Source: Candidatus Kapaibacterium sp.
Lineage (GTDB): Bacteria > Bacteroidota > Ignavibacteria > Kapaibacteriales > UBA2268
NCBI GenBank assembly: GCA_026418625.1
Contig: JAOABA010000049.1
Span: forward strand, 124,001-188,000
DNA length: 64,000 bases
Direction of reading: 5' to 3'
Both the position numbers and the translations under genes were made by a program. Shown piece after piece: positions 17,508-26,485 of this stretch. The notes beneath the pieces are model-generated. The model made no database searches, was not told the DNA's origin, and was given only the letters and a program-made list of their open reading frames with translations. Position 1 is the stretch's first letter. Each line of letters begins with the position of its first letter.

Positions 17508-19583
17508 ATGGCACAAAAAATTTCTAACAACGCCGACCAAAACGGTTTAGAATGGCATATTGCCGAAGTCATCAAGGGTAACAGGATGTTCGAAAATGCC
17601 TTTCAGGCTGTTTCAAGAATGATTTTAGAAGACCACGAAATTGAAAAAGTTACTGTTAACGGCAGACCAACTTATGATTTTAAAGTTTTTAGAAAAGGAA
17701 CAAAACATATAATTGGTATGTATGATGAGATAAACAGCTTTGTCTCTTTTGTCAAAGATGCCGCTGAAGGTGGGTCTTCAGCCGAAATGGCTTTTGTTCT
17801 TATAGGTGAACCCGGAAATGGTAAAACATATTTTGTCGATTTTCTAAATAAAGTTTATAGAGATTTTACTTCACTTGAAAAAAATAGGAAATACACTTTC
17901 AGGTTTAACAATCTTGATAAACTTGGTGGTTATGGCAAAATCAAATTCATTGAATCTCAGACTTACGAGGATCCAATGATATTAGCTATGAACCTTTTTG
18001 AAACAAAAGAGGAAAATATTAGTTGGCTCGAAAAGCTTGGAGCAAAAGAAAAGCAAATAGAAAAATTTTATAGGAATTATCGTCCGCTCGGTGCTTGTAG
18101 TTCCTATATTTGGGAACAAATCAGAAATTTCTGTAATGGTGATATAAACTCAATGTTGGAGTTTATCCAAGTCATACCTGTTCCAATCAGTGAAACAATG
18201 GGAACATTAACCGGAAAATATGCTGCTAAGGATAAAATAACAAGTTCTGCCGTTGACTTGATTGGTGAAGAATCAATAACAAGATTGCTTCATATTTCAG
18301 ATACAACGCATCCTTATAGGTTTGATTTAAGAAGAGGTGCTTTGGCAAGAGTAGCAGGTGGTGGCATTCATTTCGCAGATGAAATATTCAAAAATAAAAG
18401 GGATTTAGTTCAGGTTTATCTTGGTGTAATTCAGAATAGAACTATTGAAATCGAAGGATTTAAATGGCCACTTGATACTTTAATTATAGCTACATCAAAC
18501 AATTCAGAATTTGCAAGATTTTTGGAAGAAAAAGAGCAAGCTCCAATTGTTGATAGATGTAGACTAACTTATATGGCTCATAATACCAATTACTTACTTC
18601 AAAAAGAATTAACTGCTTATGCCATTGGCAGCCGAGAAAAAACTACATTTACTGGCGAAAAACTCCATATTGATCCTAATTTAAATTACGCTCTTTCTGT
18701 TTCAGTAATATTAACCAGAATGCCAGCATCTGATAAATTAACCCCTGTCGAAATGATGAAGCTTGCTGCTGGAGAAGTCGCTGGAGAAAAAAGCATTAAG
18801 ACTCTTATGGAGGTAATTAATGATTTAAATAATGAACCGGATATTACAAAAAGATTTGGTCAGAAAGGTTTAGGACATAGAAACTTGGGTAGGGCTATTC
18901 AAGTCCTTCTTGAACGCTCAGAAACTCAAGAAGGGAAATGTATGTATGCCGGTGATGTTTTTATTGCTTTGAATAGTGTCATTTTAGATTATATTCAAGA
19001 CCCCAACGATAGGATTAAATATTTGAACGATATCAAAATCGGAAAAAGCTTGCATAGAAAAAATATTATGGCTGAAATTTTTAATGCTTATATGGATCAA
19101 CCTGATGCTGTTGAAAAGGATGTCTTGAATTATGTTAATATGGTCATTGGGATTGATGCTAAAAACCTCGGACCAGATAAAGTATGGACATACAAAGACC
19201 CTCAAACAGGAAAACTCGTCCCTTTAAAAATTGACGAGTCCTTCATAAATAGCGTTGAAGATAGACTCGGTTTGAAAACAAACGAACAAAAACAGAGTTA
19301 TAGAACAACAATCGCTAAAATCTATGGTCAAAAAATGATTCAGGATCCTAATTATAACTTTATGGATAACAATGACCTTGTTAAAGCTGTAACTGACGTT
19401 AGACTAAAATCAGATGTTGCTGGTGCAGGTAGCCTTGTTGGTGCATTGTCTAATAGAACAAATGATGAAAATCAAAAACTTTATAATAGAATGATTGATA
19501 CAATGATTAATAAACTTGGATATTGCAGAACCTGTGCAGAAAAGACAATTGAGTATTTCTGCACCCAAGATGATGCTAATTAA
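17508..19583 (+). CDS. prkA: PrkA-type serine protein kinase (AAA+ domain plus kinase domain)
   Basis: 691 residues, full length for PrkA. The AAA+ part has Walker A 'GEPGNGKT' (100-107) and a Walker B-like 'HFADEIF' (about residue 290); the C-terminal third fits the PrkA kinase/activation domain. PrkA (YeaG in E. coli) acts with YeaH (DUF444) and YcgB (SpoVR) in starvation and nitrogen stress. Start ATG at 17508 follows GGAGA eight bases upstream. It leads the operon with the DUF444 gene 55 bases on. The C-terminus carries Cys pairs ('CRTCAEKTIEYFC') that could bind metal. Confidence 0.96.
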   Translation: MAQKISNNADQNGLEWHIAEVIKGNRMFENAFQAVSRMILEDHEIEKVTVNGRPTYDFKVFRKGTKHIIGMYDEINSFVSFVKDAAEGGSSAEMAFVLIGEPGNGKTYFVDFLNKVYRDFTSLEKNRKYTFRFNNLDKLGGYGKIKFIESQTYEDPMILAMNLFETKEENISWLEKLGAKEKQIEKFYRNYRPLGACSSYIWEQIRNFCNGDINSMLEFIQVIPVPISETMGTLTGKYAAKDKITSSAVDLIGEESITRLLHISDTTHPYRFDLRRGALARVAGGGIHFADEIFKNKRDLVQVYLGVIQNRTIEIEGFKWPLDTLIIATSNNSEFARFLEEKEQAPIVDRCRLTYMAHNTNYLLQKELTAYAIGSREKTTFTGEKLHIDPNLNYALSVSVILTRMPASDKLTPVEMMKLAAGEVAGEKSIKTLMEVINDLNNEPDITKRFGQKGLGHRNLGRAIQVLLERSETQEGKCMYAGDVFIALNSVILDYIQDPNDRIKYLNDIKIGKSLHRKNIMAEIFNAYMDQPDAVEKDVLNYVNMVIGIDAKNLGPDKVWTYKDPQTGKLVPLKIDESFINSVEDRLGLKTNEQKQSYRTTIAKIYGQKMIQDPNYNFMDNNDLVKAVTDVRLKSDVAGAGSLVGALSNRTNDENQKLYNRMIDTMINKLGYCRTCAEKTIEYFCTQDDAN

Positions 19584-19638
19584 TCAAAAGATACTGTAAA
19601 AATAACTTTAACATTATCATTATTTAAAATTAATTGAA

Positions 19639-20886
19639 ATGGACTTAAAGAGAAAAATAGTCACAGACCTATATGAATTAAATGATTCTGATGTTCTTCC
19701 CGGCTATTATAAGCCTAAGAAAACATTTGTTACTGGATTGCAAACCCTTGATGAATTATTGGAAAGAGATAAAAAGAGAGAAGAAGACGGTTTCCCAAGA
19801 AAAATAAGACTTGGCAGAATTATTAAAAGAAAAGGAGCTAAAGATAATCAGGTTATTGTTGTTCCCACTACAACTGAACCAAAATTTGAACACGATGACT
19901 CTATTTCCGAAGATCAAGAAGAACAAACTGGTGGTTCAGGAGATGGTGAAGAAGGAGAAATTCTGGGTGAAAGACCTCTTGAGCAAGAATCGGGCAGCGG
20001 TGCTGGTCCCGGTCAAGGAGACGAATCAGAACACGAGGTTGGAACAGATGCTTTTGACTTGGGTAAGGTTCTAACTGAAAAGTTCAGTCTTCCCAATCTA
20101 AAAGATAAGGGTAAAAAACGCTCTTTAACAAAATTCACTTATGATTTAACTGACAAACATCGTGGCTTTGGTCAGGTTATTGATAAAAAATCAACCCTTG
20201 AAAGAGTAATAAAAACTAATATTATCTTAGGAAATGTTCGTGAAGAAGAAGAAATTGACACTGAAGAACTCATTATAACCCCTCAAGATCAGGTTTATAG
20301 AATTTTATCAAAAGAAAAGGACTATGAAAATCAGGCAGTTGTTTTCTTCCTTAGAGACTATTCCGGTTCTATGCAGGGTAAACCAACGGAGGTTGTATGC
20401 ACTCAACATCTTTTTATCTATAGTTGGTTAATGTATCAATACCAAAATAATGTTATTCCAAGGTTTATACTTCACGATAGCAAAGCAAAAGAAGTTCCTG
20501 ATTTTTATACTTATTATAGGTCACAGGTAGCAGGTGGAACAAATATTTATCCAGCTTATGAATTAGTAAATCAAATCGTTGAAATGGAACATCTTTCTGC
20601 AGATTATAATATTTATGTTTTCCACGGAACTGATGGCGATGATTGGGATGAAGACGGTAGGCAAATGATTGCAGAAACAACAAAAATGCTCTCTTATGTT
20701 AATAGGATTGGTATTACTGTTGCCAAAAATAGTTGGGGTCTTGGTGGTCTTTCTGCTGTAGAGAAATATCTTCAAAGGTCGAATTTGCTTAAAGAACGCT
20801 CTGAATTAATTAAAATGGATGTTATGCCCGCAGAAACTTCTGATGAAAAAAGAATCATTGAAGGCATAAAAACACTTATAAGTTAA
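19639..20886 (+). CDS. yeaH: DUF444 (YeaH/YhbH) family protein
   Basis: 415 residues. Residues about 80-140 form an acidic, Gly/Glu-rich linker of low complexity. The C-terminal half is a von Willebrand A-like domain with a MIDAS-type 'RDYSGSMQG' near residue 240, and 'AGGTNIYPAYELV' further on. In E. coli YeaH works with the YeaG kinase; in Bacillus YhbH is a sporulation-linked homologue. Position between prkA and spoVR is the conserved order. The exact biochemical role is unknown. Confidence 0.95.
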   Translation: MDLKRKIVTDLYELNDSDVLPGYYKPKKTFVTGLQTLDELLERDKKREEDGFPRKIRLGRIIKRKGAKDNQVIVVPTTTEPKFEHDDSISEDQEEQTGGSGDGEEGEILGERPLEQESGSGAGPGQGDESEHEVGTDAFDLGKVLTEKFSLPNLKDKGKKRSLTKFTYDLTDKHRGFGQVIDKKSTLERVIKTNIILGNVREEEEIDTEELIITPQDQVYRILSKEKDYENQAVVFFLRDYSGSMQGKPTEVVCTQHLFIYSWLMYQYQNNVIPRFILHDSKAKEVPDFYTYYRSQVAGGTNIYPAYELVNQIVEMEHLSADYNIYVFHGTDGDDWDEDGRQMIAETTKMLSYVNRIGITVAKNSWGLGGLSAVEKYLQRSNLLKERSELIKMDVMPAETSDEKRIIEGIKTLIS

Positions 20887-20942
20887 TAGTTCAGATATTT
20901 TTTGATTTTATCTTAAAAAAATGAAAAATGACAGGTGATTAA

Positions 20943-22553
20943 ATGTATCTTATAGATCAACATACAAAAAGCATAATGGAAGAATGTAAATCCAGAGCAA
21001 GAGATGCAGGACTTAAATTCGATAAAGAAAGCCTTGAATATATTGTTACAAACAGAGACTTAATAGAACTCTCTCCAAAGCTAATGATACCTACTTTATA
21101 TGATTATTGGGTTAACGATGTCGAAGTTCTAAAAGGAAAAGGAATATATAAACTCTATCCAAATAATCCTTACGAGACTGTCATAAATTCACGTCCGGCT
21201 ATATCTTATTATAACGACAATAACCCTGACTGGCTGAATATTATGATTTTTTATCACGTCATTGCTCATATTGATTTTTTTCAAAACAATATTTTTTTCA
21301 AACATACTTGGAACGATGATTTCGTTGGACAAGCTTTAGCGGATAAACGCTTAATTGATGGATTAAGAAGCGAATACGGGCGTTGGGTTGATTATGTTAT
21401 TGAATTTAGTCGCAGTATTGACAATTTAGTCGGATACTATGATATACTTTCTAAAACTAATTTACCAATTAATATGGGAACTTCCGAAAGAGTTGAATTC
21501 TATTTTGGGGAGTTCTTACAAGAAATTCACAAAGTTCCGGAAATGCTTCTTTTCAAGGATATAGAAAAATATAATTCATTAATAATGGAACAAGGTTCAA
21601 TTGGTGAAACTTCTTTTTTTGCTGAAGTCAAAATTAAATATCCCGAATTCCAAGCTAAATTCGATAAATATCTCGAAAAACGAAAACCAAAAAACAAAGA
21701 TCTAATGGAATTCATTATAGATAATTCACCATTCTTAAAAAAAGAAACAAATCGGTGGATGGTTTCAGTCATTAACATCATCAGAAACACTGCTTTATAT
21801 TTCAGTCCTCAAAGCAGAACTAAAATTATCAATGAAGGTTGGGCCAGCTACTGGCACGATGAACTTTTCAGAAAAGATGAAAGAATCAAAGGACACGAAG
21901 TTGATTATGCAATTATTAATGCGGGAGTTACTTCGCTCAGCCGTGTTGGTTTAAACCCCTACGCAATTGGTCTAAGACTTATACAGTATGTTGAGGATTT
22001 AGCAGATAAAGGTAAACTTAATTTCAATTTTCAAAAAATCAACAACTACGAGATAATTGAAAACTACGACCTTAAAACTGGAACAGGAAAAGAAGCAATT
22101 TTTGACTTGAGAACAAATTTCAGTGATTTTATGTTATTAAATACATTTATTACACAAGAATTTGTCAATTTACATAATTTATTTGTTGTAGGTCAAAGAA
22201 TAAATGAACAAAGAGGGACTGTTGAATATTATATTAAAAGTAGAAATGCTCAAGATTATAAGTCAATGCTTTTGGATAAACTGCAACATCCTCCAAAAAT
22301 TACTATTGATAACAACAAAACAAATGAAAAAAATTTATATTTAGTTCATAAGTTCGAAGGAAAACAGCTTATAAAGGATTACATACCGGAAACAATGATT
22401 GGAATTGAATTTTTGTGGGGAGATCAGGTTCAATTAGAAACTACAGAAATTTACCAAATTCCACCTCGTTCTGAGGATGAGGAACCTAAGTATGAAAATC
22501 GTCGTGTTTTATATACTGTCAAAAATAAAAAAATTAAAAAAGAATATATCTAA
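20943..22553 (+). CDS. SpoVR family protein
   Basis: 536 residues, normal for SpoVR/YcgB. Typical segments include 'NIMIFYHVIAHIDFFQNNIF' (with conserved His), 'NEGWASYWHDELF' and 'GVTSLSRVGLNPYAIGLRL'. SpoVR is needed for spore cortex in Bacillus, but homologues in non-spore-formers always travel with PrkA and DUF444. It lies 57 bases after the DUF444 gene and 19 bases before a second kinase, in one co-directional operon. Confidence 0.95.
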   Translation: MYLIDQHTKSIMEECKSRARDAGLKFDKESLEYIVTNRDLIELSPKLMIPTLYDYWVNDVEVLKGKGIYKLYPNNPYETVINSRPAISYYNDNNPDWLNIMIFYHVIAHIDFFQNNIFFKHTWNDDFVGQALADKRLIDGLRSEYGRWVDYVIEFSRSIDNLVGYYDILSKTNLPINMGTSERVEFYFGEFLQEIHKVPEMLLFKDIEKYNSLIMEQGSIGETSFFAEVKIKYPEFQAKFDKYLEKRKPKNKDLMEFIIDNSPFLKKETNRWMVSVINIIRNTALYFSPQSRTKIINEGWASYWHDELFRKDERIKGHEVDYAIINAGVTSLSRVGLNPYAIGLRLIQYVEDLADKGKLNFNFQKINNYEIIENYDLKTGTGKEAIFDLRTNFSDFMLLNTFITQEFVNLHNLFVVGQRINEQRGTVEYYIKSRNAQDYKSMLLDKLQHPPKITIDNNKTNEKNLYLVHKFEGKQLIKDYIPETMIGIEFLWGDQVQLETTEIYQIPPRSEDEEPKYENRRVLYTVKNKKIKKEYI

Positions 22554-22572
22554 ATAAATTTATATCAAGAAA

Positions 22573-24858
22573 ATGGAAAAAAAAGGGTATACTGAAGAAA
22601 CAGATATTGATAATTTAGAGCAAAAAGGCAAAAGACTTGAACGCTTAATGAAAGAATTTTTGAAAGACCGATTAAGCGAAAGAAGAAATCCTATATCCTT
22701 TAATGACTTCTTGTATTTAGCTTCAAAAGAACCTGAAAAGGTATTTAGAAATATTTTTCAAATATTTCACGATATGATTCATTACTATGTCCCTGAAGGA
22801 ATAGATGAATACAAGGACGAAGAATCAGCCGGATTTCTTAATTATGATATGACTAACCTATTCATTAAAGGTTGCGATAATCCTTTTTATGCTGATAGAC
22901 TCTTTGCAAACAGAATAATAAATCTTTCCAAAATTTTTAAAAAAGGCACTCAAAACAACCAAATCTATCTTTTCGAGGGACCTCCCGGTAGTGGTAAAAG
23001 CACATTTTTAAATAACTTACTTTATAAACTTGAAGAATATACTAAAACGGAAGATGGAACTACTTATAAAATCAATTGGAAACTTGATTTAGAAAGATTA
23101 GGTAGTAAAAAGAAAAAAATTCTAAATGATGTTATAACCCAAAATCATAACAAACCTGAATCTAAAATATCTACTGACGAAGAGTCTTATTTAGAATTCT
23201 CCTGTCCTAATCATTGTAATCCAATTTTATTAATCCCAAAAATCTATAGAAGAGAATTTCTAAAAGAATTAATCGAAGATAAAACTAAATTACATTGCTT
23301 GCTTAATGATAGAGAATATGAGTGGGTTCTCCAAGATGATGTTTGTGGGATATGCAGTTCCATTTACAAAGGATTAATGGACAAACTCGAAGATGTTATG
23401 GAAGTATTCAGTATGGTAAGAGCTAAAAAGAATTATTATAATCGTCAGTTTGGTGAGGGAATTAGTGTGTTCAATCCCGGAGATGAAATTAAGAACATAG
23501 AAATTCGACAACTAAAACTCGAAGAAAAAATTCGTGAACTTATCGGAACTGAGCATTTTAGATTCGAATATTCATATCTTGCAAAGACCAACAATGGTGT
23601 TTTGGCTTTGATGGATATCAAAGAGAAAAATGTCGGAAGATTGAAAGATTACCACGGTATCATTAGCGATGGCATACATAAAGTAGAACTAACCGAAGAA
23701 AAAATCAGAACTTTATTTGTAGGCTTGGTTAATCCCGAAGACACCGTTCATTACGAAGAAGTTATGTCGTTCAGAGATAGAATCATCACTGTTAATATTC
23801 CTTATGTGCTTGATTATATGACTGAAGTTGCTATATATAAAGAACATTTCGGCTCTGATATTGCTAATAAATTCTTACCCGGTGTCCTTGAAAATTTCGG
23901 AAAAGTTATTATTTCTACAAGATTGGATAAAGAATCCAAAGCAATCAAGAAATGGTTAGGTGAAAGAAATAACTACTCAAATGTCATTGACAAAGATTAT
24001 CTCTTATTGAAGATGGAAATCTATCGAGGTATCATTCCTGAATATATCAAGGAAGAAGATATTAAAAAATTTGTTCGTCCCATAAGAAAAGAAATTCTTG
24101 CTGAATCTGAACTTGAAGGTAAAAAAGGTTTCTCGGGTAGATTATCTCTTAATATTTTTAATAAATTCTTCAATCAATATTCTGCAAATCATAAATTGAT
24201 AACTATGAGTAATGTTAAAAGCTTTTTTTATAATCAAAAAGATTTATCAAAAAATATTCCTGATGGATTTATTGACTCGCTTGAAAATCAATACGATTAC
24301 CAAGTTGTTCAGGAAATGAAAGAATCTCTTTACTATTATAATGAAGAACAAATTTCAAAAGATATATTAAATTATATCTTTGCTGTTAACTTTGAAATTG
24401 GTGAAACCAAAAAAAATATATATACGAACGAAATGATAGATATTGACGAAGAGCTATTCAAATCTTTTGAAACAATGATTCTTGGCGACAATGCAACTGA
24501 TTTCTCAAGAATAAATTTCAGAAATAGTATCCGTAATGAATATATTTCAACTACTCTTGCTCAGGAAATAAGATTACAAGGAAAGGACATAAAAGAAACA
24601 GATTTATATCAAAATCTTTTTGAAAAGTTTACTAGAAATCTTAAAGAATTTGCCCTTGTCCCCTATCTTTCGAACGATACTTTTCGAAGAGCTTTGTATG
24701 ATTATGGAACAGAATCATTTAATGCATATGATAATAAGATTAAGAAAGATATTAACTTTATGATTGATAATATGACCAAGAAGTTCAATTATTCAAAAGA
24801 AGGAGCATTGCAAATATGTCAATATATACTCGAAAAAAATATTGGCAAAAAGTATTGA
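22573..24858 (+). CDS. Second, divergent PrkA-like serine kinase with a Cys-rich insert
   Basis: 761 residues, resembling PrkA in layout but clearly diverged from the first copy at 17508. The AAA+ Walker A is 'EGPPGSGKST' (135-144). Between the Walker A and the rest of the AAA+ core lies an insert with C211-x3-C215 and C258-x2-C261, a likely zinc site. Later parts match PrkA ('RQFGEGISVFNPGDE', 'TEVAIYKEHFGSDI', 'FSGRLSLNIFNKFF'). It is the fourth gene of the operon. Likely role: an additional or partner kinase in the PrkA/SpoVR stress module; kinase activity is inferred from family only. Confidence 0.85.
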   Translation: MEKKGYTEETDIDNLEQKGKRLERLMKEFLKDRLSERRNPISFNDFLYLASKEPEKVFRNIFQIFHDMIHYYVPEGIDEYKDEESAGFLNYDMTNLFIKGCDNPFYADRLFANRIINLSKIFKKGTQNNQIYLFEGPPGSGKSTFLNNLLYKLEEYTKTEDGTTYKINWKLDLERLGSKKKKILNDVITQNHNKPESKISTDEESYLEFSCPNHCNPILLIPKIYRREFLKELIEDKTKLHCLLNDREYEWVLQDDVCGICSSIYKGLMDKLEDVMEVFSMVRAKKNYYNRQFGEGISVFNPGDEIKNIEIRQLKLEEKIRELIGTEHFRFEYSYLAKTNNGVLALMDIKEKNVGRLKDYHGIISDGIHKVELTEEKIRTLFVGLVNPEDTVHYEEVMSFRDRIITVNIPYVLDYMTEVAIYKEHFGSDIANKFLPGVLENFGKVIISTRLDKESKAIKKWLGERNNYSNVIDKDYLLLKMEIYRGIIPEYIKEEDIKKFVRPIRKEILAESELEGKKGFSGRLSLNIFNKFFNQYSANHKLITMSNVKSFFYNQKDLSKNIPDGFIDSLENQYDYQVVQEMKESLYYYNEEQISKDILNYIFAVNFEIGETKKNIYTNEMIDIDEELFKSFETMILGDNATDFSRINFRNSIRNEYISTTLAQEIRLQGKDIKETDLYQNLFEKFTRNLKEFALVPYLSNDTFRRALYDYGTESFNAYDNKIKKDINFMIDNMTKKFNYSKEGALQICQYILEKNIGKKY

Positions 24859-25295
24859 TTTATTCAGATGTTTTCTTAAAAATATTTATTTTATTTTCTT
24901 TTATCTTGCAATCCTGTAGTTCTGGTATAATTGTAAGTGGTGTTGTTAAGGAATGGAATAATGCTTCACCTTGGATACGCTCCGATATTGTAAAGCCCGG
25001 TGAATTAAATTTACCTGATACTCTAATACCGGTACCTGAGGCAGAAATAATAATTTTACACTCAACTGATTTTTCAAAAGCTGACTCATTAGCTGATAAT
25101 ATTACTGTCTTTAAAACCAAAAGCGACATTAATGGCAAATATATAATAAAAATAAATCCACCTAAAGATAGTTCGACATCAGCTATAATAGCACGAAAAA
25201 AAGGATATATCTTTGGTTTCAAAAATTATATTAATTTCACTAAGATTGGAAATTATGATTTTGACATTTATTTAGTTCCTGAGAGATTCAAATAA
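24816..25295 (+). CDS. Small lipoprotein with carboxypeptidase-regulatory-like fold (putative)
   Basis: 159 residues from an ATG that overlaps the kinase gene by 43 bases and has AAGGAG ten bases upstream. An alternative TTG at 24855 would overlap the stop (TTGA), giving a shorter signal peptide. The lipobox is 'FILQSC'. The rest ('VSGVVKEWN', 'PVPEAEIIILHST', 'KTSDINGKYIIKI'-like segment, 'AIIARKKGYIFG') follows the pattern of CarboxypepD_reg-like beta-sandwich domains found on envelope proteins. It may belong to the kinase operon by position alone. Confidence 0.6.
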   Translation: MSIYTRKKYWQKVLIYSDVFLKIFILFSFILQSCSSGIIVSGVVKEWNNASPWIRSDIVKPGELNLPDTLIPVPEAEIIILHSTDFSKADSLADNITVFKTKSDINGKYIIKINPPKDSSTSAIIARKKGYIFGFKNYINFTKIGNYDFDIYLVPERFK

Positions 25296-25296
25296 T

Positions 25297-26286
25297 ATGA
25301 AAATAAAATTATATCAAATTATTATTGTGCTTTTTGCATTGTTTACAGTCACATATTTTTTTATCAAGATGTTGGTTTATGAAACTAAGGAAGATGTTTA
25401 CAAAATATTAGCTGAAACAGAATATTTAATGATTGATGGAGATTGGAAAGAAAATATTGACACAAGATATGATTATGATGAAGATGGTGATAGAAGCTCA
25501 ATGACTGTTCTTAAATTTTCTAATGGGAATTGGGTTAATGATTATAAAGTTATCTATTTGTATGACGAAACCAAAACAATTATTGGAGAGCTTTACAAAA
25601 CTTGGAAGAATAATCAATGGACAGACTCTTTAAAAATTGAAAATTTTAATAAAAATTCTGAAACTGGATACATCAGTTATGATTTAAGAACAGGGAAATT
25701 AATGCCATTAGAAAAACTGAGTATTAAGTTAGACACAATTAATAAAAGAAAAGAAGAAATCAAATACATTTACGAAAATTTTGATTGGAAACTGATTGAG
25801 TTAACTACTACAATATTAAATATAGAACTCAACCCTTTAGAGAAAACAGTCAAAAAATTAATCGACAATGCTCTCCAATACACAAATATGAGTAAATATC
25901 AATACAATGAGTTGGGTCTTGAAACCTCTGAAGAAATTTATCAATGGAAAGATTCAAACTGGGTTAAGTTTGAAAGGTTTTTAAACAAATATGATACAAG
26001 TAACGTTCAATTAACAAGGCTTTGGCAGAAATGGAATAGCAAAGATTGGGTTAATGGTTGGATTTGTTATTATGATTACGATGATAGACTGAACTTAACT
26101 ACGCTTGTTTATAATATTTGGAGAGATAATTCTTGGTTTCCCGATGAAAGATATAGATATACCTATAACAATGAAGATATCGGCACAGCCCACTATATAG
26201 ATAAATGGAAAGAAACTAAATGGGTTGACTCTCTTAAAAATATTTATACTTTTGGTAAATTCACTATCAAGAAGAAAAACAAATAA
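25297..26286 (+). CDS. Membrane-anchored Trp/Tyr repeat protein of unknown function
   Basis: 329 residues with an N-terminal hydrophobic anchor (about 5-24). The rest is built of about seven diverged repeats of 30-35 residues, each with a Trp-x5-Trp-like core and a 'Y-x-YD' strand ('SNGNWVNDYKVIYLYDE', 'KNNQWTDSLKIE', 'NSKDWVNGWICYYDYDD', 'RDNSWFPDERYRYTYNN', 'KETKWVDSLKNIYTF'). This resembles the W/YD repeats seen in Bacteroidota surface proteins. It starts two bases after the preceding lipoprotein stop. No function is known to me. Confidence 0.65.
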   Translation: MKIKLYQIIIVLFALFTVTYFFIKMLVYETKEDVYKILAETEYLMIDGDWKENIDTRYDYDEDGDRSSMTVLKFSNGNWVNDYKVIYLYDETKTIIGELYKTWKNNQWTDSLKIENFNKNSETGYISYDLRTGKLMPLEKLSIKLDTINKRKEEIKYIYENFDWKLIELTTTILNIELNPLEKTVKKLIDNALQYTNMSKYQYNELGLETSEEIYQWKDSNWVKFERFLNKYDTSNVQLTRLWQKWNSKDWVNGWICYYDYDDRLNLTTLVYNIWRDNSWFPDERYRYTYNNEDIGTAHYIDKWKETKWVDSLKNIYTFGKFTIKKKNK

Positions 26287-26352
26287 GAAAATTGAATAAG
26301 TAGCTAAAATTACTTTCACCCATTAAATAATATATATACGAAATTAATTTTG

Positions 26353-26426
26353 TGCTCCCTGAGGGACTCGAACCCTCGACCCATTGATTAAGAGTCAATT
26401 GCTCTGGCCAGCTGAGCTAAGGGAGC
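26353..26426 (-). tRNA. tRNA-Lys (anticodon CUU)
   Basis: Cloverleaf on the minus strand: acceptor GCTCCCT/AGGGAGC, D-arm GCTC...GAGC, anticodon arm ATTGA-CTCTTAA-TCAAT with anticodon CTT reading AAG, T-arm GAGGG-TTCGAGT-CCCTC, discriminator A. The 3' CCA is not encoded. It lies downstream of, and on the same strand as, the ABC-F gene. Confidence 0.95.
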
Positions 26427-26485
26427 GTTGCAAAATTACGAATTTTTTTAATTTTGGTAAATTTTTATTTTTTTATTTAGTGCTT

